From: Bin22 sp965207275 | Lineage (GTDB): Bacteria > Chloroflexota > Dehalococcoidia > Lucifugimonadales > UBA3495 | Assembly (NCBI GenBank): GCA_965207275.1 | Contig: CBDBMH010000002.1 | Span: 2,728,001 to 2,792,000 of the forward strand | Length of the DNA stretch: 64,000 bases | Direction: 5' to 3' | Translations under genes and position numbers: made by a program | Shown here: positions 49,690-58,631 of the stretch, piece by piece | Position numbering within the stretch: the first letter of the stretch is position 1 | How the letters are laid out: every line of letters begins with the position of its first letter | Notes under the pieces: generated by a model | Databases searched by the model: none | The model's input: only the letters and a program-made list of their open reading frames with translations | Told to the model about the DNA's origin: nothing

Positions 49690-50346
49690 TTGAGCACAAA
49701 ACGCCAACTCGCAACGGATAGAAGAGCACTTTTCGTAGAACTGGACAAGACGATTGGCAGCAAAGCGGTGCTGGATGCCATGCGGCGGGTTCCCAGGGAA
49801 CTTTTTGTGCCGTCCGAACTCCGCCGGATGGCTTACCAGAACCTTCCCCTTTCAATCGGATCCGGCCAGACCATATCTCAGCCTTATATGGTGGCCTGGA
49901 TGACGGAACTGCTGGAACTGCGTGGCGCCGAAGATGTCCTGGAAGTGGGGACGGGCAGTGGCTACCAGGCTGCAGTCCTGGCCAACCTGCTCCCCCAGGG
50001 CCGATTGACTACAGTCGAACGAGTGCCGGCGCTGGCCGCTGCGGCGCAGCACCGCCTGGAAGGGCTGGGCTTTCGGAACGTTAATGCCCTTCCTGCTGGC
50101 CCAGTCATTGGCGCCCCTGAACATGCCCCCTACGACGGTATTGTTGTAACCGCCGCCTGTCCCGGCCTGCCCGACGCCCTGGTCGATCAGTTGGCCATAG
50201 GAGGGCGCCTGGTGGCGCCCGTAGGGCCCCGGGAGGAGCAGACCCTCGTGTTGGCGCGCCGCTCCGGCGAGGGACTATCGGTCAGTCCGCAGGGCAAATG
50301 CCGCTTTGTGCCCCTGCTGGGACCCGAGGGGTTTGCCGAGGAATAG
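49690..50346 (+). CDS. pcm: protein-L-isoaspartate O-methyltransferase
   Basis: 218 residues, TTG start with AGAGGA upstream. VLDAMRRVPRELFVPSELRRMAYQNLPLSIGSGQTISQPYMVAWMTELL (about 21-70) is the family signature with the substrate-binding GSGQTISQP; EDVLEVGTGSGYQAAVLANL is SAM motif I (about 77-96). It methylates isoaspartyl residues in damaged proteins for repair. Slightly diverged motif II/III but catalytic Ser in SGQT is present. Monocistronic. Confidence 0.92.
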   Translation: MSTKRQLATDRRALFVELDKTIGSKAVLDAMRRVPRELFVPSELRRMAYQNLPLSIGSGQTISQPYMVAWMTELLELRGAEDVLEVGTGSGYQAAVLANLLPQGRLTTVERVPALAAAAQHRLEGLGFRNVNALPAGPVIGAPEHAPYDGIVVTAACPGLPDALVDQLAIGGRLVAPVGPREEQTLVLARRSGEGLSVSPQGKCRFVPLLGPEGFAEE

Positions 50347-50412
50347 CCGGCTCTTTGGTTATAATTGATGTCCATTCAAGGGGCGTTTCAGACTTTCGTC
50401 CCCCAACCCCCA

Positions 50413-50454
50413 TTGACTGGAACCGGGCCTTGAACATAGAATGGTGTTGACCAT
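50413..50454 (+). promoter_or_regulatory. iscA-type gene promoter with overlapping inverted repeat
   Basis: TTGACT (50413-50418), 18-base spacer, TAGAAT (50437-50442). ATGGT-GTTG-ACCAT (50441-50454) covers the expected start point and could be an operator for an Fe-S-responsive repressor. Confidence 0.5.
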
Positions 50455-50490
50455 ATCGCATTAACTTGCTTTCCAAAGGGAGGGCTTTCA

Positions 50491-50847
50491 ATGGCTATAA
50501 CCATGGACGGCGTTGAACTGGGTGTTGCCATCACCGAGAAGGCGGCCGAAAAGATCAAGTACTTTGCCGAGAAGGAAGGCATCGCCGAGAACGTGGGTCT
50601 TCGGGTTGCGGTCAAGGGCGGCGGCTGTTCCGGCCTCACCTATGATCTGAAGATCACCGACCAGGAACTGGAGAGCGACAAGATCGTCGAGCAGTACGGC
50701 GTCAAGGTGATGGTGGACAAGAAGAGCTACATCTACCTCGTGGGCACCGAACTGGACTTCTCCGACGGCCTCAACGGCAAGGGTTTTACCTTTGAAAACC
50801 CCAACGCCAAGAAGGCCTGCGGTTGCGGCACCTCCTTCAGCGTTTAA
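50491..50847 (+). CDS. erpA: iron-sulfur cluster assembly A-type carrier (IscA/ErpA/SufA)
   Basis: 118 residues, GGGAGGG eight bases before ATG. LGVAITEKAAEKIKYFAEKEG, LRVAVKGGGCSGLTYDLKI (Cys at about 46) and the C-terminal CGCGTSF pair give the three conserved cysteines of A-type carriers. It carries 2Fe-2S or iron for delivery to target enzymes; several Fe-S enzymes are in the window (sulfite reductase, IlvD). Which of IscA, SufA or ErpA it corresponds to cannot be told. No isc/suf genes nearby. Confidence 0.93.
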   Translation: MAITMDGVELGVAITEKAAEKIKYFAEKEGIAENVGLRVAVKGGGCSGLTYDLKITDQELESDKIVEQYGVKVMVDKKSYIYLVGTELDFSDGLNGKGFTFENPNAKKACGCGTSFSV

Positions 50848-50943
50848 CCGCGGTCGAGGCGTTGTCGCTGCATATTGCCCGTTGACGGGCTCGAAAATGC
50901 GGTCGGCACGTCCTCCGATGTGCGCCAGTGCAAGAGCGAGCGG

Positions 50944-50978
50944 GCTTGGCTTCTTTCGGAAGCCAAGCTCTGTTTCTT
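50944..50978 (+). terminator. terminator after the erpA-like gene
   Basis: 10-bp perfect stem (GCTTGGCTTC / GAAGCCAAGC, loop TTTCG) followed by TCTGTTTCTT. Confidence 0.75.
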
Positions 50979-51019
50979 GGGAATTAAGCTGTCCTCACCC
51001 CAGACCGGCATCCGGACCT

Positions 51020-52183
51020 CTATTCCCCTCCTGTGAAACTGCCAATCTCTTCCCCGTTTACCCTTACCGCATATTTTCTGCCGGCCTCGAAGCCCGCTCC
51101 CAGGGGAATGGTCACTTCCCCGGTCGGATAGTCGGCAATGCAGGCTATCGGCTCCCCGGGCGCCACCCGGTGGTAGGTTACCAATACTTCAATGACATCT
51201 GGCTCCCGCCGCTGGATCGTATATCCGTTTTCCTGCGAGCACCCGCTGCCGGCGGGGATTCCGTACGTAACTGCCAAAATACGCTGTGAAGGCGTGGTCT
51301 CCGCTGTCCTCAATTCGGCATCCAGCACGTCGACCAGCTCAATCAATGAAGGTGGAAACTCGGGAACAGGGCGACTGAACGCATTGGTAATGGTCCCGTT
51401 CACGGTCACCTGGTAAACCTCCCCGGTTGTCAGCTTTCCATTCAGGTCGATAATCTCATCCAGCTCCACCATTTCATTATCGCAGGGCACAGCCCAGGGC
51501 GTGGACGGCGGCACGAAATGTGTCAGGGTAACCACGATGTCATTCCCTGCAACCTCAACCGACTGGTCGCGCCGCCTGGAGCAATTCTCCAGCTCGGATT
51601 GAAGGTAAAATATCCGCAGGAAGTCCCCTTCGTGGGGCGGAAGCATCTCCCCGCCCACTATGGGATATGCTGCCTCTACCCATTCGCCGTGATCCGCCGT
51701 TTCCCCGTCCGTACCCTCCGACGGCGGAGGCTGCACTAACACCAGCAGCATGTCCACTCTCCGGGGGTTGCCCCGGGTAATGACGTCGTAGGCCGTGTCG
51801 TTGGTAAAGGCCAGCCGGCCGTCGGACTCGATAATGTCGGCCTGCAGGGAGTAGGTATTGCGGTCGTCTATGTCCCCCCGGTTGTACTCCAGCTTGAACT
51901 CTATGGGGACCTGGCCCGGGTCTTCAATAATCTGTTCGGCGATCAGCGCGGCGGCGGCATCCTGGTAGGAGGTATCCCGAAGCTGGATTTCCAGCCTGGC
52001 GCCCGGCGTAAGGGCCAGCCGTTCCCGGTAGGTAACTGTGCCGGAAACCGAGGCGTTGGGCCCTTTGCCCGAGGTTATCGTGGTAGTGGCATTGGTGGGA
52101 TCCGATCTCCCCTGGCAGGCGGCAAGAGCCAGAAAAATTGTGGCTAGCGCAAGGAAAACTGCGAGGGCGAGTTTGGTCTTCAT
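51020..52183 (-). CDS. lipoprotein with YbaY/YscW-like domain
   Basis: 387 residues from ATG 52183. Signal peptide with lipobox LALAAC (Cys at about residue 23). About 45-110 is a YbaY-type (YscW/pilotin-like) beta domain: VSGTVTYRERLALTPGARLEIQLRDTSY and VPIEFKLEYNRGDIDDRNTYSLQADI. The rest (about 135-387) contains two further beta-rich units, each with a 'VT(Y/H)xVPPGxPxACxxxxPxGEVxIPLGxxF' style ending around Cys residues. Surface-anchored; function unknown. Confidence 0.8.
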   Translation of the reverse strand: MKTKLALAVFLALATIFLALAACQGRSDPTNATTTITSGKGPNASVSGTVTYRERLALTPGARLEIQLRDTSYQDAAAALIAEQIIEDPGQVPIEFKLEYNRGDIDDRNTYSLQADIIESDGRLAFTNDTAYDVITRGNPRRVDMLLVLVQPPPSEGTDGETADHGEWVEAAYPIVGGEMLPPHEGDFLRIFYLQSELENCSRRRDQSVEVAGNDIVVTLTHFVPPSTPWAVPCDNEMVELDEIIDLNGKLTTGEVYQVTVNGTITNAFSRPVPEFPPSLIELVDVLDAELRTAETTPSQRILAVTYGIPAGSGCSQENGYTIQRREPDVIEVLVTYHRVAPGEPIACIADYPTGEVTIPLGAGFEAGRKYAVRVNGEEIGSFTGGE

Positions 52184-52282
52184 GTCCACGCCTCATATTG
52201 ATTGGGCTTATTGGCCCTTATTCAATTATATAGACGCAGGAGCGGCGGGAAAGGTTCCCCAGGAGGGCGGGAGTTCCCCCGA

Positions 52283-53548
52283 TTATGCCGGGGGGGCCAG
52301 CGGCGGGGGTCGCAGGGGAGTGAAGGCCAGGACTACCGCACCGGCGACCCAAAGCGCGGCGGCATAGACGAACACCGAGCCAATACCGTAGTTGTTGACC
52401 ACCACGGCGGCAATAAGGGGAGCAATCCCGCTCAGGACGCTGTTGACGCCCATGACGATGCCCATGGTCACTCCCTCCGTGCCCCGGCCGACCTGGTCGA
52501 GCACCGTGGCCTGGAGTATCTGGTTCATGGAAGAACTGAACAGCCCGATAGCCAATACTATCACCATGAGCAGGATGCCAGCCCCCGCCGGTTCTATGGC
52601 CAGGGACAGCAGGCCCACGGCCGTAAGGCAGGGAATCAGGATCAGCTTGCGGCCGAACCGGTCTGACAACAAGCCCGCAACTGGGGAGGAGACGACGCCC
52701 AGGATAAGCAGCAGCGTCAGGTGCAGCCCCACCATGAAGGCGGAAAACCCCAGGCCTCCCTCTGCAATGGGGTCGTGAAGGTATTTGGCCAGCCAGAACA
52801 TGAGAACTACGGAACCCATGTCTCTAAAGCTGCTCACCAGGACCAGGGCCAGGATGGCCGGGTTCCGCAGCAACCGACCGGCGTCCCGAAAACGTTGCCC
52901 TACCTCTGTGCGCTGTCCGCCGTCGTCGCCTTCTCCACCCAGGTGGTACAGGGCCCAGAATACAACAACGGTCATTACTACCGCGGGAAAAACGTAGACC
53001 AGGGCAACCGGGCGCCACGCCCCGGCGAAGAGGGTCAGCAATGCTCCGATTATCAGTGGGCCAATGCTGTCGCCAATCTGGCCGCCCACGCCATGCATGG
53101 ACAGGCTGAAGCCTCTTCTTGTCGGGAACCGCTGGGAAATGGCGGCGATGGCCGGCATGTGCCACACGGTGCCGGGCAGGGGCAGCAGGATGAACACCAG
53201 GGCCAGCATGGCGAAGCCGGGGGACGCGGCCACCAGTCCGTAGCCCACTGCTGCCAGTGCCATGCAAAGGGTGAGAATGAGGCCCCAGCGGCGCCGGAAA
53301 ATATCCACGACAAAACCGGTGGGTATGTTGGCAACGCCCCCACTGATGCTGAGAATGGCGATGAGCGCCCCGAACTGGAAGTTGGTAAAGCCGAGGGCGG
53401 TCTGCATCACAGGCAGCAGCACAACGATGCTCTGGCCATACCAGTGGGTGAATCCGTGACCTATGGAAAGGTTGGTGAGGACAAAGGGACCGCCGCGGCG
53501 ATACTGCGGTTGGCTCTCCCCCAGACCGCCTGCCAGGTTAGTTGCCAA
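52283..53548 (-). CDS. major facilitator superfamily transporter
   Basis: 421 residues, 12 membrane helices, GFTHWYGQSIVVLLPVMQTALGFTNFQFGALIAILSISGG in the first two, DIFRRRWGLIL as the loop-2-3 motif A, and DRFGRKLILIPCL as its repeat after helix 8. TTG start at 53548, overlapping the end of the small membrane gene upstream by 11 bases, so it is coupled. Substrate unknown. The layout resembles fosmidomycin-resistance-like MFS members. Confidence 0.88.
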   Translation of the reverse strand: MATNLAGGLGESQPQYRRGGPFVLTNLSIGHGFTHWYGQSIVVLLPVMQTALGFTNFQFGALIAILSISGGVANIPTGFVVDIFRRRWGLILTLCMALAAVGYGLVAASPGFAMLALVFILLPLPGTVWHMPAIAAISQRFPTRRGFSLSMHGVGGQIGDSIGPLIIGALLTLFAGAWRPVALVYVFPAVVMTVVVFWALYHLGGEGDDGGQRTEVGQRFRDAGRLLRNPAILALVLVSSFRDMGSVVLMFWLAKYLHDPIAEGGLGFSAFMVGLHLTLLLILGVVSSPVAGLLSDRFGRKLILIPCLTAVGLLSLAIEPAGAGILLMVIVLAIGLFSSSMNQILQATVLDQVGRGTEGVTMGIVMGVNSVLSGIAPLIAAVVVNNYGIGSVFVYAAALWVAGAVVLAFTPLRPPPLAPPA

Positions 53549-53708
53549 CGAATCGCTCCAGTGAACGCTGCAGGCTGTGGTAAGCCTCGGTGCGGGTGCC
53601 CAGGATTATGAGCGCCCCGCAGGACAGGACGAGGGCAGCCACGAACAGGCTGCCGGCCAGCCCCATCAGCAAGCGGGAAAATTTCATGGAAGGGATGCTT
53701 TTGGTCAT
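53538..53708 (-). CDS. 56-residue single-span membrane protein
   Basis: Short gene between the PPOX-type gene and the MFS gene. ATG at 53708, TAA at 53540-53538. Product starts MTKSIPSMKFSRLLMGLAG, has one membrane helix (about 13-37, GLAGSLFVAALVLSCGALIIL) and a short charged tail (TRTEAYHSLQRSLERFVGN). It starts 8 bases after the upstream stop and overlaps the MFS start, so the three genes look like one operon. It may be an accessory subunit of the transporter; that is only inferred from position. Confidence 0.6.
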   Translation of the reverse strand: MTKSIPSMKFSRLLMGLAGSLFVAALVLSCGALIILGTRTEAYHSLQRSLERFVGN

Positions 53709-53716
53709 CGCGAAGC

Positions 53717-54139
53717 CTACGTCAGCTTTCCGTACACTTTATCCGGCGTTACCAGGATAGCCACCGAGTCCTGCTTTACCATGGCCTCGTCGTACTCGTC
53801 CCAGTCCGGGTGTTCGTTGCCGCTGCAGGCGCGGAAGATGTCGCGTAGAAGCAGGCGCAGTTCCTCGGCATCGGTGTTGAAAGCGCCCTTCAGTTCGGCC
53901 TGGCCTTCTACCACCACGTAGGTGCGCCAGTCCGGGGTGATGCACACGACCGTGCACTGCGGATTGCGGCGCAGGTTGCGGACCTTCTGCGACCGCGGGT
54001 AGACCGACGCCAGGGCCATGTAACCCTCGTAGGCCCCGCAGACCACCGCGCTGGCATGGACGGCGCCATTGGGCCGGATGGTCTGCACTATGGCCCGGTG
54101 GTTGGTTTCCAGGAAGGAACGAATGTCTTCAAATTCCAT
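53717..54139 (-). CDS. pyridoxamine 5'-phosphate oxidase-like (PPOX) flavin/F420-binding protein
   Basis: 140 residues, split-barrel fold: MEFEDIRSFLETNHRAIVQTIRPNGAVHASAVVCGAYEGYMALASVYPRSQKVRNLRRNPQCTVVCITPDWRTYVVVEGQAEL is the standard F420H2- or FMN-dependent PPOX sequence (about 1-85). Family members reduce F420-linked substrates, haem-like pigments or other organics. F420 use is common in Chloroflexota with LLM enzymes but cannot be shown here. First gene of an operon with the small membrane protein and MFS permease. Confidence 0.85.
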   Translation of the reverse strand: MEFEDIRSFLETNHRAIVQTIRPNGAVHASAVVCGAYEGYMALASVYPRSQKVRNLRRNPQCTVVCITPDWRTYVVVEGQAELKGAFNTDAEELRLLLRDIFRACSGNEHPDWDEYDEAMVKQDSVAILVTPDKVYGKLT

Positions 54140-54265
54140 ATTTTTGCACCTCGTTTTTCCATGAAGGGATTAGAAGAATAAAGCAGAATGGATGAGCGAA
54201 AATGGGGATGAAAACCCCATCCTGACCTTCCCCCGTCAAGGGGAAGGGACTCTTCAATGCTGACC

Positions 54266-55909
54266 CTAAAACGGACGGCGGTGGGAAACCTCCGTCTCCA
54301 CCGCGGTTATAAACTCCAGGAGCACCGCCTCGCCTTCCTCGGTCTTGCGGCGGGCGCGCTGGAAGGCGGGAATAATTTCCGACGGGTCCTCAATGCGCTC
54401 GCTGTAACCGCCCATTTCCCGTCCCATGCCGGCGTAGTTTCCGCCCAGGTCGCGGGTGTTGAAGAGCTCATGGGAAGCGGCCATGGCAGTTACCTCGGCG
54501 CCCATGCTGGAGTTGTTAAGCACCACCGTGATGATGGGCAGGTTGCTGCGGACGGCGGTCTCAAAGTCCAGGCCCGTCATGCCGAAAGCGGCGTCGCCCA
54601 TGAAGTTGACGCAGACTTTGTCGGGATGGGCCAGCTTGGCGCCGATGATCAGCCCAAGACCGGTGCCCAGGCCGTGGGACTTGCCCCACCCAATGTAGCT
54701 GCCCGGGCCGTTTGAACGGTAGAAGGGCAGGATTTCGTCCCGGGGGCTGCCCGAATCATGGGTAACAATAGCGTCCTCGGGAGGAATTGCCTGCATGAAG
54801 TCATGGATGACTCGGTAGGGATTGATGGGCCGCTGGCTGCTGGTCAACTTGTGGGTCCACTGCCCCAGCCACACCTCCCGTTCACCCTGGATGGCGGCTG
54901 CGGTGGATGGGTCGTTCTTGCGCGTATCGCCCACGATTTCGCGGCAGGTGTCAATCAACTGGCGCAGGGCCGGCTTGGCGTCGGCCATTATGGGGATATC
55001 CACCTGGTAGTCCTTGTTCAGGTCTCGTGGATCGTTGGTAATCTGGATAATGGTCTTGCCAGCAGGGATGTTAATGTAGCGGACGTGCTTGGTGAAGCTG
55101 CACCCCACCCCAAGGACCAGGTCCGCCCGCCGCATGTAGTTATGAACGGGTCCGGACATGACGCCGCTGGCGCTGCCCAGGGCCAGGGGATGAACCTCGG
55201 GGAAGACGCTCTTTCCGGCCAGGCTGCTCATCACCGGTACCTGCACCAGTTCCGCTAGCTCCAGCAGTTCCTCTGAGGCGCCGGCATACAGGACGCCCTG
55301 GCCGGCGTGGATGACCGGCGCGTTGGCGCTGCAAAGAGCCCGGGCCGCCGCTTCAATGTCCGAAGGGTTGCCCGGGAAGGACAGGGATTTCAGGGGAGTG
55401 TAGGCCGCAGCCGACTCGTCCACTTCGCCCAGGGCCACATCCGATGGGATCTCCACCAGCACCGGTCCCGGCCGGCCCTGGCGCAAAGCCGCAAAGGCGC
55501 GGCGCATGGTCTCGGCGGTTCGGTTCGGGCTGTTCAGCTGTTCAATGTACTTGGTCACCGCGACAAAACTGGTCATGGAACTGAACAGGGGCAGGATCCC
55601 CTGCCGGTCCATGGGGTGGCCCGACGCCAGGATAAGTATGGGCGTGGAGTCGGAGTAGGCGGTAGCCACGCCGGAGAAGGCATTTTCCGCGCCCGGGCCG
55701 TACTGCATGGCAAAGACGCCCATGGGGTCACCATAGGTAACGCGGCTGTAGCCGTCGGCGATGCCCACGCCCACCCGTTCCTGGCGGCTGATGATGGGGC
55801 GGATGCCCGCCACGGCGGTGGCTTCCAATACCGGCGTGGTGGGGAAGCAGCAAAGGTTCTGCACGCCCTCCCGCTTCAGAATGTCAGCAATAAGGTCAAC
55901 GGTACGCAC
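54266..55909 (-). CDS. thiamine diphosphate-dependent enzyme, acetolactate-synthase-like
   Basis: 547 residues, GTG start with GGAGG six bases ahead. Pyr domain with catalytic Glu in SRQERVGVGIADGYSRVTY (about 41-60), central domain, and ThDP-binding motif GDAAFGMTGLDFETAVRSNLPIITVVLNNSSMG (about 445-478; GD...NN). Acetolactate synthases usually have other residues after the Glu, and no small subunit gene is present, so it may be a different decarboxylase/ligase such as an oxalyl-CoA or benzoylformate type. Monocistronic. Confidence 0.82.
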   Translation of the reverse strand: MRTVDLIADILKREGVQNLCCFPTTPVLEATAVAGIRPIISRQERVGVGIADGYSRVTYGDPMGVFAMQYGPGAENAFSGVATAYSDSTPILILASGHPMDRQGILPLFSSMTSFVAVTKYIEQLNSPNRTAETMRRAFAALRQGRPGPVLVEIPSDVALGEVDESAAAYTPLKSLSFPGNPSDIEAAARALCSANAPVIHAGQGVLYAGASEELLELAELVQVPVMSSLAGKSVFPEVHPLALGSASGVMSGPVHNYMRRADLVLGVGCSFTKHVRYINIPAGKTIIQITNDPRDLNKDYQVDIPIMADAKPALRQLIDTCREIVGDTRKNDPSTAAAIQGEREVWLGQWTHKLTSSQRPINPYRVIHDFMQAIPPEDAIVTHDSGSPRDEILPFYRSNGPGSYIGWGKSHGLGTGLGLIIGAKLAHPDKVCVNFMGDAAFGMTGLDFETAVRSNLPIITVVLNNSSMGAEVTAMAASHELFNTRDLGGNYAGMGREMGGYSERIEDPSEIIPAFQRARRKTEEGEAVLLEFITAVETEVSHRRPF

Positions 55910-55925
55910 GCAGAACCTCCGGGGA

Positions 55926-55954
55926 ATAGTACTTCAGGTACAAATAAAGTCGAA
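55926..55954 (-). promoter_or_regulatory. promoter of the ThDP enzyme gene
   Basis: Minus strand: TTCGAC, 17-base spacer, TACTAT. The start point would lie about ten bases before the GTG, leaving the ribosome-binding site at the very 5' end. Confidence 0.45.
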
Positions 55955-56039
55955 CTGGATCTGGCTGGACATATCATCCGCCAGTTTCCCCGCATTGTCC
56001 ATACCGGCAAGAAAGGGTGAAGAGGAAGAAATTGGAATC

Positions 56040-56073
56040 AAAAGGGGCCACTCCCCCAAACGGGGGAGTGGCC
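56040..56073 (-). terminator. terminator after the substrate-binding protein gene
   Basis: 12-bp perfect stem (GGCCACTCCCCC arms) with a 4-base loop, followed on the minus strand by CCTTTTGATT; 38 bases past the stop codon. Confidence 0.75.
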
Positions 56074-56110
56074 TTGAGTCACTTACAGGTGTCGAACCGA
56101 ACCCCAGGGG

Positions 56111-58000
56111 CTAGGCGCCTCCGGGTACTCCCGAAGTCTGGCCGGCGTTGCCGGTGTCGTCCTTGTGGGCCGGGTCGATCCACATGTGCATGTGCTTGCG
56201 ATAGGAACCGAAGGGCGCGGGGAAGTGGGCATAACCCCTGACCTCGGGCCAGAAGGACACCGCTTCCTGCTCCCAGTATACCGGGAAGGAGCTGTACTGC
56301 TTCATGGCGGCCAGCTCAACCTCGTGGGCCAGCCCCAGCCGCTTTCCGTGGTCCAGTTCCACCTGGGCCTGGTCCAGCAGGGCCACGACGTCCAGGTCGC
56401 AGTTATCCTCCGGCGGAGTCCAGTCGTTGCCGGTGGAATCGCACCGCAGGAATGATGCCACTCCCGCGTTGGGGTCATCGGCGGAGACTGTGCTGTTGCC
56501 CGGTTTGAGGTCGCCCCAGGTGCCGGAGTTTTCCTGCTCCCGGTAGGCAATGGTTTCCACCTGGTCGAAGTCGGTCTTGATACCGATCAACCGCATCTGC
56601 TCCTGCAGGAAGGTGGCCCGGGCGGTCACCTGCGCATCGGACTCCACGGTGAACAGATAGGTCTTCTCGAAGTCGAAGCCTTCCTCTTCCAGGATGGCCT
56701 TGGCCTCGGCGCGGACCGCTTCCATGTCGTCGGAGACGCACCAGCCCGGCACCGAGCAGAGCTGGTCCATGGGCAGCTCCCAGGGACTGCCGGGAGCGTA
56801 GCCGAAGCCTCCCCAGGCGCCGTGACCGTCCTGGAGAATCTGGATGGCGGCGTTCCGGTCAATTCCCATTACGATGGCCTGGCGCACCCTTACGTTGTCG
56901 AAGGGGGCGTTGCGGTTGTTGATCCACAGGCGGAAGTTACCACGGGTGGCCCGTATTACCGTGATAATCTGGTCGTGGTCCACGTAGGCCTGGTACTGCC
57001 CCCAGTTGCGGACCCAGTGCCAGTCGGTCTGGTGGGCCAACTGGGTGGCCTGCTGGGTGGACTCGTCCAGGATTCCGAAGACGACCAATTCGTCCACGTA
57101 GGGAAGTTCAGGAATGAAGTAGTCTTCGTTCTTGTCGAAGTGCTGCTCGTCATTCCCCACAGTCTGGCCAGGCTGCCACTTGAAGGGGCCGATTCCCAGG
57201 GAGACGTCCTGGAACATAGCCTCTTCACCGCCGGCCTCGAACCAGGCCTTGTTGAATACCATGGCCCGGCGGTTAGACAGGTTAAGCAGAGGAATGCCGG
57301 TGGGGCCACTGAAGTTCATCTTCAACGTCATATCGTCAAGGCATTCCATTTCCTCCAATATGACGTGGGCCAGGCGGCTCTTCATATAGCTGGCGGTAAG
57401 GCCGTTTCCGGTGCCCATTACCTCAAAGGCGAAGCGGGCGTCTTCGCAGACGAAGGGCTCGCCATTGTGCCAGTTGGTGTTTTCACGGAAGTAGAAGGTT
57501 ACGCCGTCCAGTCCTTCATGAATGTCCCAGTGGCTGGCCAGGTCGGGGATCACCGGAGCGCCCGCATCGTAGGGGTTTTCCATCACCAGCACCGCGCTCG
57601 TAGGGCCGCGGTATCTGGCTGAAGCGCCGGTGGCCGCGCCCCAGTCGTTGGCGTGTTCCAGCGGATCTTCGTAATTGATACGGAGAGTGCCACCGTACAC
57701 CGGTTCGCCGTAGTAATCGGTTGGGGGATTCCAGTAATCGGCAAAGGCCATGCCTGCGCTCTCGGGCTTGGCCATCATATCGTCAGCCGGCTTTTCCATG
57801 GCCGCCGGAGCTGCCGTGGGTTCAGGGGCTGGTTCCTGTGCGGGCGCCGCTGCGGGCGCCGCCGGCTCTGCTGCCGGGGCAGCGGGTTCGGGAGACGCTG
57901 CGCCACAGGCCACCAGAGCCACGGCCAGAATTGCCAGCATGGGTCCTAATAGTATCTTTCTGGGTTCCTTCAAAGATTCTATTCGCCAGTGGTAGGACAT
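56111..58000 (-). CDS. ABC transporter substrate-binding lipoprotein (peptide/nickel class, SBP_bac_5)
   Basis: 629 residues. Signal peptide with lipobox VALVAC (Cys at about 32), then a low-complexity Ala/Pro/Glu linker to about 80. SBP_bac_5 body: YGGTLRINYEDPLEHANDWG, SHWDIHEGLDGVTFYFRENTNWHNGEPFVCEDARFAFE (about 150-190), and a C-terminal lobe. A GGAGG lies nine bases before the ATG. No permease or ATPase genes are adjacent, so it is an orphan binding protein here. Ligand (peptide, metal, opine or other) unknown. Confidence 0.9.
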   Translation of the reverse strand: MSYHWRIESLKEPRKILLGPMLAILAVALVACGAASPEPAAPAAEPAAPAAAPAQEPAPEPTAAPAAMEKPADDMMAKPESAGMAFADYWNPPTDYYGEPVYGGTLRINYEDPLEHANDWGAATGASARYRGPTSAVLVMENPYDAGAPVIPDLASHWDIHEGLDGVTFYFRENTNWHNGEPFVCEDARFAFEVMGTGNGLTASYMKSRLAHVILEEMECLDDMTLKMNFSGPTGIPLLNLSNRRAMVFNKAWFEAGGEEAMFQDVSLGIGPFKWQPGQTVGNDEQHFDKNEDYFIPELPYVDELVVFGILDESTQQATQLAHQTDWHWVRNWGQYQAYVDHDQIITVIRATRGNFRLWINNRNAPFDNVRVRQAIVMGIDRNAAIQILQDGHGAWGGFGYAPGSPWELPMDQLCSVPGWCVSDDMEAVRAEAKAILEEEGFDFEKTYLFTVESDAQVTARATFLQEQMRLIGIKTDFDQVETIAYREQENSGTWGDLKPGNSTVSADDPNAGVASFLRCDSTGNDWTPPEDNCDLDVVALLDQAQVELDHGKRLGLAHEVELAAMKQYSSFPVYWEQEAVSFWPEVRGYAHFPAPFGSYRKHMHMWIDPAHKDDTGNAGQTSGVPGGA

Positions 58001-58631
58001 GGTTCTTATCCTCCAGGTCTAGACTTTCTGGATTAAGGAACGAATGTACCCAAAAGGGGTCCCAGGTATGGAGTCAAAAGGCTGGGGCAGGCATACCTCC
58101 TTGATGTAGAATCGGATTTAAAGGGTTCGAAGCCAAAACACTAAATGTACGGCAAAAGTGTCGCAAAAAAATATACTGGATTTACCTGGAATGTCAATAT
58201 ACCCGGCAGCTAAAGTATATTTAATGACTCAATTCGTAATCACAGAAATGCTGGAAGAGATGCGACAGCGACCGCTCATCGCGCACAGCGGTTACCGCCG
58301 ACCTTCAGATCAGGGTAAGGCGGGGATACGGGCCGATGGAGGGGAGACGGTAATTGGAGGGTGAAGGCGATCTTGCGATGTTAGGGGACAGGGACTTTGG
58401 GGTAGGAGAGGCGCATGACCAAGGGAGCCAAGGCACGCGCCAGTGGAATGCAGTGTCAGCGGTTCTTCCGAGAGGAGACCGAGGGAGTACAGTTGGTCGC
58501 ACCTACTCTGGACCCATCCGGCACCAGGTTAACGTGACCTCCCCTTTGGCAAAGTACTTTCGTCGGCGTTCGGTTGCTCGCGACGCTCTCGATCCGGTCA
58601 TCCGATAAGAGGTTGCCGGCGTCACTTCCCC
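58001..58631. other. gene-free region between the substrate-binding protein and DUF1501 genes
   Basis: Contains the leader and promoter of the binding-protein gene up to about 58,200. The rest (58,200-58,631) has no ORF with a start signal, no clear repeat and no RNA that I recognise. Confidence 0.4.
58170..58197 (-). promoter_or_regulatory. promoter of the substrate-binding protein gene
   Basis: Minus strand: consensus TTGACA (58197-58192), 16-base spacer, TATATT (58175-58170). Leader of about 160 bases. Confidence 0.7.

Noticed and set aside
58068..58100. AAGGAGGT followed at once by ATG in the leader of the substrate-binding protein gene (peptide M-P-A-P-A-F).
   Set aside because: The start lies directly after the Shine-Dalgarno sequence (one base), too close for initiation, and the peptide has no biased composition; there is no terminator behind it.
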